Source: Flavobacteriales bacterium (GTDB lineage: Bacteria; Bacteroidota; Bacteroidia; JANQJC01). Taken from it: a DNA stretch of 64,000 bases. Location: NCBI GenBank assembly GCA_028281825.1, contig JANQJC010000124.1, positions 1 to 64,000 of the forward strand, read 5' to 3'. The notes beneath the pieces are model-generated. The model was given only the letters and a program-made list of their open reading frames with translations. It ran no database searches and was not told the origin of the DNA. This document shows positions 16,210 to 24,912 of this stretch, piece after piece. Each line of letters begins with the position of its first letter. The first letter of the stretch is position 1. A program made the position numbers and the translations under genes.

Positions 16210-17295
16210 ATGAATACTGATAATGAACTTATTTTCTGGCTGTTAGTAGGTGTAGGATTTCTTCTTCTACTTGCTATATTGGCTATGACCAATGCGGTTA
16301 AAAATTTGCTTGCTAGTGACTACTTCAAGAAAAAATTAATGGAAGTAGAAGAAAAGGCTAAAAAAGCAGCCCCATTTATTGCCCTGTTAATAATTGCCAG
16401 TTTACCAGCTAGCGTCTTTGCACAAGCTGGTGAAGTTGACTTGAGTGAACCATTATTGAAAATTACAAAGCAAGAGATACTTATAGTTGCTATTATAGAT
16501 GGCATCTTACTTATCGTATTCTGGTTCATGAAGCGCTTGTTTGACAATATGGTTGCAATGACCAGAACCCAAGAAGAACAAGTAGAACATGAAGTAAAAG
16601 AATCTCAAGCCATAAATAAGATACTTACTGATGCAGTTCCTATTGAGCGTGAAGATGAAATCTTAATGGATCATGACTATGACGGTATTCAAGAATTGGA
16701 TAATAATCTGCCGCCATGGTGGAAATGGGGGTTTTACTTCACTATTGGCTTTGCAGTGATTTATTTATTGAATTATCATGTGTTTGGAACAGGGGACTTG
16801 CAAATTGCAGAGTACAATAAGGAAATTGAACAAGCCAATGCAGATATTGCTGAGTACTTGGCAGAATCTGCCTTGAATGTGGATGAAAACAGCGTTACTG
16901 TCTTGACTGAATCCAGTGACTTAAATGTAGGCCTGGAAATTTATATGTCCTATTGCGCTGTATGCCATGGTCAAAACGGAGAGGGAGTGGTAGGTCCTAA
17001 CATGACAGATAACTATTGGATATATGGCCCTAGCATCAAAGATTTGTTTAAGACCATCAAATATGGAGCAAAGAATGGTATGAAGTCCTGGAAAGACGAA
17101 TTGAACCCATTGGAAATGCAACAGGTGGCTTCTTATATGAAGTCACTGCATGGTACCAACCCAGCCAACCAAAAAGAAGCTCAGGGTGACTATTATGCGC
17201 CTGAAGAAGAAGGTGATGCAGAAGCGACTATAGATAGTCTTGCAGTTGAAAGTGGAGTAGTAGCAGATACCATTGCCACTGAAGTGAGTGAATAG
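16210..17295 (+). CDS. ccoP: cbb3 oxidase cytochrome c subunit CcoP, single-haem form
   Basis: A 361-aa membrane-anchored cytochrome. Two or three hydrophobic segments near residues 8-27, 52-72 and 88-108 precede the usual CcoP region: the acidic-PPWWKWGFYFTIGF membrane anchor (about 168-192), then a coiled segment and one cytochrome c domain with CAVCHGQNGEGVVGPNM (near 251) and a Met axial ligand in GMKSW. Only one CxxCH is present, while the classical CcoP carries two. The extra N-terminal helices and the lost haem domain distinguish it from the proteobacterial form. The acidic C-terminal tail is low-complexity. It receives electrons from soluble cytochromes or the bc-type complex and passes them to CcoO. 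Confidence 0.9.
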   Translation: MNTDNELIFWLLVGVGFLLLLAILAMTNAVKNLLASDYFKKKLMEVEEKAKKAAPFIALLIIASLPASVFAQAGEVDLSEPLLKITKQEILIVAIIDGILLIVFWFMKRLFDNMVAMTRTQEEQVEHEVKESQAINKILTDAVPIEREDEILMDHDYDGIQELDNNLPPWWKWGFYFTIGFAVIYLLNYHVFGTGDLQIAEYNKEIEQANADIAEYLAESALNVDENSVTVLTESSDLNVGLEIYMSYCAVCHGQNGEGVVGPNMTDNYWIYGPSIKDLFKTIKYGAKNGMKSWKDELNPLEMQQVASYMKSLHGTNPANQKEAQGDYYAPEEEGDAEATIDSLAVESGVVADTIATEVSE

Positions 17296-17322
17296 AGTAT
17301 TAACAGCACAATCCGGGGTGCT

Positions 17323-18720
17323 ATGGAGCAGAATGAAAATACATTTAGAGACGGTATTGCTACCGTTGACCAGAAGGGAAAAAGGGTTTGGATATTTCCT
17401 AAAAAACCTAGTGGAATCTGGTATGACAGAAGGAAATGGCTAAGCTATTTCTTTCTAGTATTGCTCTTTACTGGACCTTACATTAAAATAGGTGGTGAAC
17501 CTATTTTACTCTTCAACATTCTCGAGCGTAAGTTTGTCATCTTTGGTAAGATATTTTGGCCACAGGACTTTCACTTGTTTGCCATAGCCATGATAACAGG
17601 AGTAATTTTTGTTGCCCTGTTTACTGTTGTGTATGGCCGCCTTTTTTGCGGCTGGGTTTGTCCGCAAACCATTTTCATGGAAATGCTTTTCAGACGTATC
17701 GAATACGCAATTGAAGGTGATTGGAATGCTCAAAAGCGCCTGAGAAACATGGAGTGGGACAAAGAAAAGATTATCAAAAAGTTTAGCAAACATTCCATTT
17801 TCTGGTTCATTTCATTTCTTATTGCTAACACTTTCCTGGCCTATATTATTGGATATGAAGAGTTATTCGCCATTGTAACAGATTCTCCTGCAAACCATAT
17901 TGGTGGATTAATTGCCATTGTTGCCTTCACCACAGTTTTCTATTTGGTGTTTTCTAAGTTCAGGGAGCAAGTTTGCACTGTAGTATGCCCTTATGGAAGA
18001 TTGCAAGGAGCTTTATTGGACAACAAGTCAATGATTGTAGCTTATGACCACGTGCGTGGTGAAGACAGAGGAAAAATAAGAAAAGATGAAGACCGCTCAC
18101 AAACCAGCAAAGGCGACTGTATTGACTGTCATCAATGTGTGCATGTGTGCCCAACTGGTATTGACATAAGAAATGGAACTCAACTTGAATGCATCAATTG
18201 CACTGCTTGTATTGATGCCTGTGACGCAGTAATGGATAAAGTTGGGTTTGAGAAAGGCTTAGTACGTTATGCCTCTGAAGAGAATATCACCAATAAAACT
18301 CCATTTAAGTTTTCTGTAAAAGCAAAAGCTTATTCTGTAGTGTTGGCTGGTCTTTTGGTGCTACTCACGGTATTGATAGCTGGAAGGAGTGATTTTGAAG
18401 CGACTGTTTTAAGAACACGAGGAACACTTTATCAACAACTGGAGAACAACCAGATTAGCAATATTTACGATATCAACATTGTGAATAAAACCAGGGAAGA
18501 ATTACCCGTAACCATTCGCATTATTGAGGGAGATGGAAAGGTACAAATAGTTGGTAAGGACATCATATTACCACAGCAAAAGGAGGTAAACGGTAAGTTT
18601 ATGATAGTGGTAGATGGTGATAAAATCACTAAAGTGAATACAAACTATGTGCTTGGGGTTTATAGCGGTGATAAACTAATTGAAAAAGTAAAAACAACAT
18701 TTGTAGCTCCAATGCTATAA
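17323..18720 (+). CDS. ccoG: cbb3 oxidase accessory iron-sulfur protein CcoG
   Basis: A 465-aa polyferredoxin of the CcoG/RdxA/FixG family. It has several membrane helices in the N-terminal two-thirds, the cysteine motifs CGWVCPQTIFMEML and CTVVCPYGRLQGALLD, then two 4Fe-4S ferredoxin motifs (CIDCHQCVHVCPTGID and CINCTACIDACDAVM), one more helix near 330-350, and a C-terminal Ig-like periplasmic domain. CcoG is reported to reduce Cu(II) to Cu(I) for cbb3 assembly. It follows ccoP by 27 bases in the same operon and is full-length. Confidence 0.95.
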   Translation: MEQNENTFRDGIATVDQKGKRVWIFPKKPSGIWYDRRKWLSYFFLVLLFTGPYIKIGGEPILLFNILERKFVIFGKIFWPQDFHLFAIAMITGVIFVALFTVVYGRLFCGWVCPQTIFMEMLFRRIEYAIEGDWNAQKRLRNMEWDKEKIIKKFSKHSIFWFISFLIANTFLAYIIGYEELFAIVTDSPANHIGGLIAIVAFTTVFYLVFSKFREQVCTVVCPYGRLQGALLDNKSMIVAYDHVRGEDRGKIRKDEDRSQTSKGDCIDCHQCVHVCPTGIDIRNGTQLECINCTACIDACDAVMDKVGFEKGLVRYASEENITNKTPFKFSVKAKAYSVVLAGLLVLLTVLIAGRSDFEATVLRTRGTLYQQLENNQISNIYDINIVNKTREELPVTIRIIEGDGKVQIVGKDIILPQQKEVNGKFMIVVDGDKITKVNTNYVLGVYSGDKLIEKVKTTFVAPML

Positions 18721-18735
18721 TCAAAAACATAAACT

Positions 18736-19170
18736 ATGAACTGGGGACATAAAATAACAATAGCGATAATAGCTTTCATGAGCTTTATCCTATATATGGT
18801 AGTACAGGCTTCTATGAGGTCTGTAGATTTGGAAGCCGCAGACTATTATCAGCAAGGAATAAGCTACCAGGACTTAATGGAAGCCACCAAGAATGCAGTT
18901 GGATTTGAAGAGAAATTCAAAGTTTCACAGGAAGTTGAAAACCTGGCGATAGAATACCCACAAGAACTTATTGGAGGCTCACTACAAGGAACCCTTCATT
19001 TTTTTAAACCCGACAATTCTAAGTTGGACAAAAGAGTAGAAATTAACATTGGAAATGGCGCTCAATATATTCCTTTGAATGAACTGAGCAAAGGAGTTTA
19101 CGTTTTAAAAATCCATTGGACGAAAAGCGGCAAGGATTATTACATTGAAAAAACATTGAACTTGGAGTAA
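18736..19170 (+). CDS. FixH-like cbb3 assembly protein
   Basis: A 144-aa protein with one N-terminal membrane helix (residues 5-25) followed by the segment DYYQQGISYQDLMEATKNA, close to the Y-Y-x-x-G-x-x-Y-x motif of FixH/CcoH, and a periplasmic beta domain ending in ISWTxxGKDYYIEKTLNL-like sequence. FixH family members assist cbb3 assembly together with CcoI. It lies 15 bases after ccoG and 1 base before the TauE/SafE-like gene. Confidence 0.85.
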   Translation: MNWGHKITIAIIAFMSFILYMVVQASMRSVDLEAADYYQQGISYQDLMEATKNAVGFEEKFKVSQEVENLAIEYPQELIGGSLQGTLHFFKPDNSKLDKRVEINIGNGAQYIPLNELSKGVYVLKIHWTKSGKDYYIEKTLNLE

Positions 19171-19171
19171 C

Positions 19172-19873
19172 ATGTTTCTTTGGACAGCATTTGTTTTTGG
19201 CTTATTAGGTAGTTTCCATTGCATTGGAATGTGCGGGCCTATTGCCTTGGCATTGCCCATCCACCACTACAAAGGTTGGCAAAAACCACTTGGTAGTTTT
19301 AGTTACAATGCAGGTAGAATTTTCACTTATGCACTACTAGGTACCATCCTTGGTTTTATCGGTCAGATATTCCGCATAGCCCAAATACAGCAAATTCTTT
19401 CTATTGTGATGGGAATTGTGATATTACTTGCTGTGATTATTCCATTCATCTTCAAATCAAGACCTACTTTCTATAATCCTTTCTATAGCTTAATTGGACA
19501 ACTAAAAGCCCTCTTTGGCAAGCAACTGAAAAAACGTTCTTTTAGCTCCCTTTTTGGTGTTGGGTTACTGAATGGCTTACTCCCTTGTGGAATGGTCTAT
19601 CTGGCTATGGCTGGTGCACTAGCAACCACAACACCTGTTAATGGAGCCATTTACATGGCTGCGTTTGGATTGGGAACATTACCTGTAATGTTTACCGTTC
19701 CATTATTAGGCAACTTCATGCCCCTTAGTTGGAGAAACGCGGTTAGAAAAGCTGTACCAGCAGTAGTAATCATCTTTGGCCTATTATTTATTCTGCGTGG
19801 AATGAATTTGGGTATCCCCTATGTGAGCCCACATGTGAGTGAAGGAAATCAAAGTATAGAAGCATGTCATTGA
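19172..19873 (+). CDS. TauE/SafE-like membrane protein of the cbb3 cluster
   Basis: A 233-aa polytopic membrane protein with about six helices. It begins with FGLLGSFHCIGMCGPIALALP, the conserved G-S-x-H-C-x-x-M-C-G-P motif, and has a second GLLNGLLPCGMVYLA motif, both typical of the sulfite-exporter TauE/SafE (DsbD-like) family members that sit in cbb3 operons. The conserved Cys pair in CIGMC suggests metal or thiol handling, possibly copper delivery; that is inference from position. The last 10 bases overlap the start of hemN, so the two are translationally coupled. Confidence 0.88.
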   Translation: MFLWTAFVFGLLGSFHCIGMCGPIALALPIHHYKGWQKPLGSFSYNAGRIFTYALLGTILGFIGQIFRIAQIQQILSIVMGIVILLAVIIPFIFKSRPTFYNPFYSLIGQLKALFGKQLKKRSFSSLFGVGLLNGLLPCGMVYLAMAGALATTTPVNGAIYMAAFGLGTLPVMFTVPLLGNFMPLSWRNAVRKAVPAVVIIFGLLFILRGMNLGIPYVSPHVSEGNQSIEACH

Positions 19874-21228
19874 ATAGTGACCTGATAAGAAAATATAATA
19901 TAGCTGGCCCAAGATACACCAGCTACCCTACCGTGCCTTATTGGGACCAAAAGCTAGCTATTAAGGATTGGAAAAGCTCCGTAATTCAGGCTTATGAAGA
20001 AAGCAAAGCCGAAGGAATAAGCCTCTACATACACCTACCCTTTTGTGAAAGCCTGTGTACTTTTTGTGGATGCCACAAGCGAATCACTAAAAACCATAAG
20101 GTTGAATTACCTTATGTTGAAGCAGTATTGAAAGAGTGGGATTTATACCTTTCATTATTAGGCGATTCCCCCAAGATAAAGGAATTACATCTCGGCGGTG
20201 GAACCCCTACTTTCTTCAGCACTAGTAACCTTGAAAAACTAGTCTTGGGAATTCTCGATAAATCTACTCCTATTGCTGATTACGAATTCAGTTTTGAAGC
20301 ACATCCTAATAGCACCGCACAAGAGCAACTGCAAATGCTTCACAACCTTGGATTTAGGCGAGTAAGCTTTGGTATCCAGGATTATGACCCAAAAGTTCAG
20401 AAGACTATCAATAGGGTGCAAACTTTTGAGCAAGTAAAAAAGGTACATGATTGGGCTGGAGAAATTGGTTACACCTCCATCAGCCACGATTTGGTGTTTG
20501 GTTTACCACATCAAACTGTGGAAAGTATAGAGATGACCATTGAAAAAACCAACTTACTAAAACCTGATAGAATTGCTTTTTATAGTTATGCCCATGTACC
20601 TTGGATAAAAGGTGTTGGTCAGCGAGGTTATGATGAAGAAGACCTGCCGAAAGATGAAGCAAAGCGTAAGTTATATGAAACAGGCAAGCAATTACTGGCT
20701 CGCAATGGATATATTGAAATAGGCATGGACCATTTTGCACTAAAAAGTGATTCTCTTTATAAGGCTATGCAAAACAACACTCTTCATCGCAATTTTATGG
20801 GCTATACCACGCAACACACTCAGCTGATGATGGGCTTAGGGATGTCTGCAATTAGTGACAGTTGGTATGCTTTTGCCCAAAACTCAAAAAGTGTTGAAGA
20901 ATACATTGAATTGGTTACCAAAGGCCATTTACCAGTATTTAGAGGACATCTACTCACTCGTGAAGACCTTGTAATCCGTCAACACATACTTAACCTCATG
21001 TGTAGATTTGAGACGGAATGCGGAGTAGAAGATTATTTATACAGAAATGAGATTAAAAAACGATTGAAGCCTCTGGAACAAGATGGCTTAGTAATGGTTA
21101 ACGAGGATAATCAAACCATTCATGTGACTGAAACAGGCAAGGCTATGGTGAGAAATATTTGCATGTGCTTTGACCTGAAGCTACACAGAAATAGACCAGA
21201 AACAAGGTTATTTAGCCAAACTGTGTAA
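19864..21228 (+). CDS. hemN: Oxygen-independent coproporphyrinogen III oxidase
   Basis: A 454-aa radical-SAM enzyme that decarboxylates coproporphyrinogen III to protoporphyrinogen IX without oxygen. The SAM cluster motif is C-x3-C-x2-C in LPFCESLCTFCGCHK, followed by LGGGTPTFF, the substrate-region EAHPN and the HemN C-terminal domain. Length and the YNIAGPRYTSYPTVPYW opening are those of true HemN rather than HemW. It overlaps the TauE/SafE-like gene and is the last gene of the cbb3 cluster, supplying haem when oxygen is low. Confidence 0.95.
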   Translation: MSLNSDLIRKYNIAGPRYTSYPTVPYWDQKLAIKDWKSSVIQAYEESKAEGISLYIHLPFCESLCTFCGCHKRITKNHKVELPYVEAVLKEWDLYLSLLGDSPKIKELHLGGGTPTFFSTSNLEKLVLGILDKSTPIADYEFSFEAHPNSTAQEQLQMLHNLGFRRVSFGIQDYDPKVQKTINRVQTFEQVKKVHDWAGEIGYTSISHDLVFGLPHQTVESIEMTIEKTNLLKPDRIAFYSYAHVPWIKGVGQRGYDEEDLPKDEAKRKLYETGKQLLARNGYIEIGMDHFALKSDSLYKAMQNNTLHRNFMGYTTQHTQLMMGLGMSAISDSWYAFAQNSKSVEEYIELVTKGHLPVFRGHLLTREDLVIRQHILNLMCRFETECGVEDYLYRNEIKKRLKPLEQDGLVMVNEDNQTIHVTETGKAMVRNICMCFDLKLHRNRPETRLFSQTV

Positions 21229-21242
21229 ACTTGTTAATTTTG
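21211..21242 (+). promoter_or_regulatory. Promoter of the sensor kinase gene
   Basis: TAATTTTG at 21235-21242 matches the Bacteroidota -7 consensus TAnnTTTG exactly, and TTTA at 21211-21214 lies 20 bases before it as a -33 element. The ATG at 21266 would follow a leader of about 18 bases. The kinase-regulator pair can therefore be transcribed independently of hemN. Confidence 0.5.
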
Positions 21243-21265
21243 CTCCGTTTGAAACAAAAAAACAA

Positions 21266-22819
21266 ATGGAGGCTCCCAATAAGGTAACAAACGTGAAAAT
21301 CAAGGATATCTGTGAAGTCTTGTTTGAAACTGCGGCTGAAGGCCTTATTGTAGCTGATATGAGCGGTTCAATTTGTGTGGCTAATCCTAGGATAACAGAA
21401 ATGTTTGGCTATGCTGAAGATGAGCTTTTGGGAAAAAAGGTGGAAATACTTATACCACAAGAATATCATAAAAAGCACGTTGGGCATAGGGATGGGTACA
21501 GTCACCAACCTACAAAACGCTCTATGGGTATTGGCATGGATTTAAAAGCCAAACGCAAAGATGGAAGTATATTTCCTGTTGAAGTGTCTTTGAATCACTT
21601 TGATATGGAGGGCAACATGATGGTGATGGCGCTTATTTCTGATGTAACTGAAAGAAAAAGGGCTGATGAAAAAATTCTTCAATTAAACTCAGAATTAGAG
21701 AAGAGAGTTGAAGAAAGGACTCAAGCACTTGAAGAGAGTCAATTGCTTTATAGAACAATAGCTCGCAACTTCCCCAACGGTATTATTAGTGTATTTGATA
21801 AAGACCTTAACTATGTGTTTGCCGAAGGGCTTGAGATGTATAAGATAGGGATTACTAGTGATGAACTAAAAGGCACCAACTATCTCACTCGCCTACCTGA
21901 ATCAATCAAAGATGACATTCAATCACAACTTAAAAAAGTGTTTAAGGGGGAAAATATAAGTTTTGAGATTGAAGATAAAGGCCGAACATATATGCTTAAT
22001 GCAGTTGGCTTACAAAACGCCGAAGGTGATATAAACCAAATATTGGTTGTAGAACAAAACATCACCAAACTTAAAACTGCCGAAGAAAATATGAGAAACG
22101 CCTTAGAAAAAGAGAGGTATTTGAATGATTTAAAATCTCGTTTTGTGTCAATGGCTTCTCATGAGTTTCGCACACCATTAACTTCAGTACTTTCTTCAAC
22201 CTCACTTCTTTCAAAGTATATCGGCAAAACTGATAGTGCGGAGAAACAAGAAAAGCACATTAATCGAATCAAGTCGTCTGTACATCATTTGACTGCTATA
22301 CTAAACGACTTTTTATCACTTGATAAGCTTGAAGAAGGAAAAGTGGAATTACACCCTACAGACTTTGATTTTAAGGAGTTTGCCGGTGAGGTTAGCGAAG
22401 AAATTCAGGAAATGGCTAAAAAGGGCCAGCGATTGAATTATGAGCATGAAGGAGAAACAGAAGTTTATCTTGATAAACAAATGCTGAAACACATCCTCAA
22501 CAATTTGCTTTCGAATGCAGTGAAGTATTCACCAGAAGGCAAGGAGATTATATTCAATACTATTATTGATAAAAATTCCCTTACAATAAAGGTTAAGGAT
22601 AACGGTATTGGAATACCAAAGGAAGAACAAGCACAAATGTTTGAACGCTTCTTTAGGGCAAAGAATGCATTTAACATTCAGGGCACTGGGCTAGGGCTTA
22701 ATATCGTAAAGAAGTATATTGATATGTCAGGTGGTTCCATCACATTTGAAAGTGATACTGGCACAGGTACAACTTTTATTGTAAAATTGCCTTTGAAAAA
22801 TAACGTAATCCCCACCTGA
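21266..22819 (+). CDS. PAS-PAS sensor histidine kinase
   Basis: A 517-aa cytoplasmic kinase without membrane segments. Domains: PAS (about 12-130, with a FixL-like LIPQEYHKKH ... GIGMDLKAKRKDGSIFPVEVS), a coiled coil (131-165), a second PAS (165-275), HisKA with the phospho-His in SHEFRTPLTS (His299), and HATPase with the N box NLLSNAVKYSPEG, DNGIGIP and GTGLGLNIVKKY. Its stop overlaps the ATG of the response regulator, so they form a two-component pair. By eye, the position of the haem-ligand His in FixL is Arg here (KRSMGIG), so a haem oxygen sensor is doubtful. Its place after the cbb3 cluster suggests sensing of redox or respiratory state. Confidence 0.9.
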   Translation: MEAPNKVTNVKIKDICEVLFETAAEGLIVADMSGSICVANPRITEMFGYAEDELLGKKVEILIPQEYHKKHVGHRDGYSHQPTKRSMGIGMDLKAKRKDGSIFPVEVSLNHFDMEGNMMVMALISDVTERKRADEKILQLNSELEKRVEERTQALEESQLLYRTIARNFPNGIISVFDKDLNYVFAEGLEMYKIGITSDELKGTNYLTRLPESIKDDIQSQLKKVFKGENISFEIEDKGRTYMLNAVGLQNAEGDINQILVVEQNITKLKTAEENMRNALEKERYLNDLKSRFVSMASHEFRTPLTSVLSSTSLLSKYIGKTDSAEKQEKHINRIKSSVHHLTAILNDFLSLDKLEEGKVELHPTDFDFKEFAGEVSEEIQEMAKKGQRLNYEHEGETEVYLDKQMLKHILNNLLSNAVKYSPEGKEIIFNTIIDKNSLTIKVKDNGIGIPKEEQAQMFERFFRAKNAFNIQGTGLGLNIVKKYIDMSGGSITFESDTGTGTTFIVKLPLKNNVIPT

Positions 22820-23871
22820 TGAAAAAGATACTCTTAATCGAGGATAATGAAGATGTAAGGGAAACTACAGCCGAGATACTTGAGCTCGCTGACTATGACG
22901 TTTTAACAGCAGAAAACGGTAAGATTGGAGTTGAACTGGCAAAAACCAACAAGCCCGAACTTATTATTTGCGATATTATGATGCCCGATCTTGACGGTTA
23001 TGGCGTGTTGCGCATTTTGAGTAAAAATACTGAGACAGCAAACATTCCATTTATCTTTTTAACCGCAAAAGCCGAGAAGAGTGATATGAGAAAAGGAATG
23101 AATATGGGCGCTGATGATTATATCACCAAACCGTTTGAAGAAGCTGAACTGCTAGAGGCAATTGAGACGCGTCTAATACGAAGCGCCAACTTAAGAAAAG
23201 ACTTTAAAGGTGATTTGGAAAGCTTTAACCAGTTTATAGATGAAGCGAGGGGAATAAACGACTTAAGTGACCTTCCGAAAGACCGTAAGACTAAAGAATT
23301 CAATAAGAAAGAAGCTATTTTCAGGGAGAATGACTTTGCTAACTACCTCTATTTTGTCACCAAAGGCAAGGTAAAATGCTTCAAGACTGATGAATATGGT
23401 AAAGAGTTGGTAACAGATTTATATGGACCAGGTGATTTTATTGGATACATGAGCCTGCTGGAGGATACTGATTACAATGAAACTGCAATAGCTATGGAGG
23501 CAACTGAAGTGGCTATTATACCGAAACATGACTTTTTGTCCTTGCTCCAAAAAAACAGGGATGTAGCCAATCAATTTATTAAAATGCTAGCAGGAAATGT
23601 GCTAGAAAAAGAAAATCGCCTATTGCAACTGGCCTATGCCCCTGTTAGGGAAAGAGTAGCCAATGCACTACTTAAATTGATAGCCAAGGAGAATGATTCA
23701 GTGAAGTTGAAAATATCTCGAGAAGACTTGGCCAGTATTGTTGGTACTGCAAAAGAATCACTTATCAGAATGCTGTCTGAGATGAAAAAAGAAGGACTTA
23801 TTGAGAGTGAGGGGCAAACAATTACCATCATGGACCAAGATGGTTTGAAAAGGGCAGCAAGTGGATTTTAA
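22819..23871 (+). CDS. Response regulator: receiver fused to a CRP/FNR-type transcription factor
   Basis: A 350-aa fusion. Residues 1-125 are a receiver domain with acidic pocket E8/D9, phospho-Asp D52 (IICDIMMPD), Thr82 and K104 (TKPF). Residues about 150-270 form a cyclic-nucleotide-binding-like beta roll, and 275-345 a Crp-type winged helix with recognition helix TAKESLIRMLSEM. The Glu and Arg of its KESLIR line up with E181 and R185 of E. coli CRP, which read GTGA. There is no Cys cluster of the FNR type. Phosphorylation by the adjacent kinase would replace effector binding. A matching palindrome lies 22 bases after its stop. Confidence 0.92.
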   Translation: MKKILLIEDNEDVRETTAEILELADYDVLTAENGKIGVELAKTNKPELIICDIMMPDLDGYGVLRILSKNTETANIPFIFLTAKAEKSDMRKGMNMGADDYITKPFEEAELLEAIETRLIRSANLRKDFKGDLESFNQFIDEARGINDLSDLPKDRKTKEFNKKEAIFRENDFANYLYFVTKGKVKCFKTDEYGKELVTDLYGPGDFIGYMSLLEDTDYNETAIAMEATEVAIIPKHDFLSLLQKNRDVANQFIKMLAGNVLEKENRLLQLAYAPVRERVANALLKLIAKENDSVKLKISREDLASIVGTAKESLIRMLSEMKKEGLIESEGQTITIMDQDGLKRAASGF

Positions 23872-23893
23872 TACTTCATTCCAATGTCCAAAA

Positions 23894-23909
23894 GGTGACT
23901 AAAGTCACC
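23894..23909. promoter_or_regulatory. CRP/FNR-type palindrome before the universal stress gene
   Basis: GGTGAC-TAAA-GTCACC is a perfect 6-4-6 inverted repeat with the CRP core GTGA-N6-TCAC. It lies between the receiver-CRP fusion gene and usp, centred 95 bases before the usp start. It is the strongest of the three related sites in the window. Confidence 0.55.
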
Positions 23910-23996
23910 ACTTACAATTAACCTCTCTCATTTTCCCGAATAAGTCATTGCTTTTTATTTGTAGCTAAATTGATAAACTACTAGTAGAGTTACTCT

Positions 23997-24836
23997 ATGG
24001 CTACGAAAAAAATACTTCTACCAACAGATTTTTCTGATAATGCCAATCATGCTATTGAGTATGCAATTGAGCTGTTTGGCTTTGAAGATGTGAAGTATAT
24101 ACTTATCAATGCATTTGTAGAACCCAATACAAGTGCTGATATGTTAGTTTCAATTAATGATATATTACAAAAGCAGGCAACCGCAGATTTAAATAAAATC
24201 ATATCAAGGCTTGTAAATAATCATCCTGATATTAAAGGCTTATTAGAGCATCGCCTAGAGTATGGCCCACTGGCAACCGCCTTAAAAATAACTACTGAAA
24301 AAGAACATGTTGACTATGTGGTCATGGGAACAAGAGGTGCTTCGGGTATTAAAAAGGCCTTAATTGGCAGCAATACATCGGCAGTAATCAGGAGGGTTAA
24401 ATGCCCGATAATTGCAATACCCGAAAAAGCTGAGATAAAACCCTTGAAGAACATCGCATTGGCCACTGACTATGAAGGGCTTGAAAACGATGAATTGCTT
24501 CAACCATTAGTTGACATCACGAAAAGAAACAGCAGCAAGATATTAGCTGTTAATGTATCTAGGGAACTTGTACTTGCAGGGCCAAATGAGTACGAAACCA
24601 AAGGAATGAGTTTGGGCAAGCAATTTGAAGGGATTAAGCAAAGCTTCTTTACAGTAGAAAATCCTGATGTGGTGCAGGGAGTGAGAGAATTTGCAAAAAA
24701 CCACAAGGTGGATATGCTGGTTATGATATCCAGAAAACACACCCTGTTTGAAAGGTTGTTTTCAACCAGTGTAACCAAAGAAATGTCGATGATTGGCGAA
24801 GTACCATTAATGGTGCTTCACAGCAGGAATACCTAA
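23997..24836 (+). CDS. Universal stress protein with two UspA domains
   Basis: A 279-aa cytoplasmic protein of two tandem UspA folds (about 1-145 and 150-279). The first has the ATP-binding pattern G-x2-G-x9-G-S (GTRGASGIKKALIGS); the second lacks a complete copy (SRKHTLFERLFSTSVT), suggesting that only the first half binds nucleotide. Universal stress proteins are often induced under oxygen limitation. It follows the receiver-CRP regulator with a CRP/FNR-type palindrome between, and is probably a target of that regulator. Confidence 0.9.
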   Translation: MATKKILLPTDFSDNANHAIEYAIELFGFEDVKYILINAFVEPNTSADMLVSINDILQKQATADLNKIISRLVNNHPDIKGLLEHRLEYGPLATALKITTEKEHVDYVVMGTRGASGIKKALIGSNTSAVIRRVKCPIIAIPEKAEIKPLKNIALATDYEGLENDELLQPLVDITKRNSSKILAVNVSRELVLAGPNEYETKGMSLGKQFEGIKQSFFTVENPDVVQGVREFAKNHKVDMLVMISRKHTLFERLFSTSVTKEMSMIGEVPLMVLHSRNT

Positions 24837-24912
24837 AATCCAGAAGGCCCAACGCAAAATAAATCGCGAAGGACCTTCAGGAACAACCAGCTAACTACAG
24901 CTTTCTCTTCAA

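Noticed and set aside
24868-24878. GAAGG-A-CCTTC palindrome after usp as a terminator
   Set aside because: Stem of 5 bp with a one-base centre cannot form a hairpin loop and no T-tract follows.
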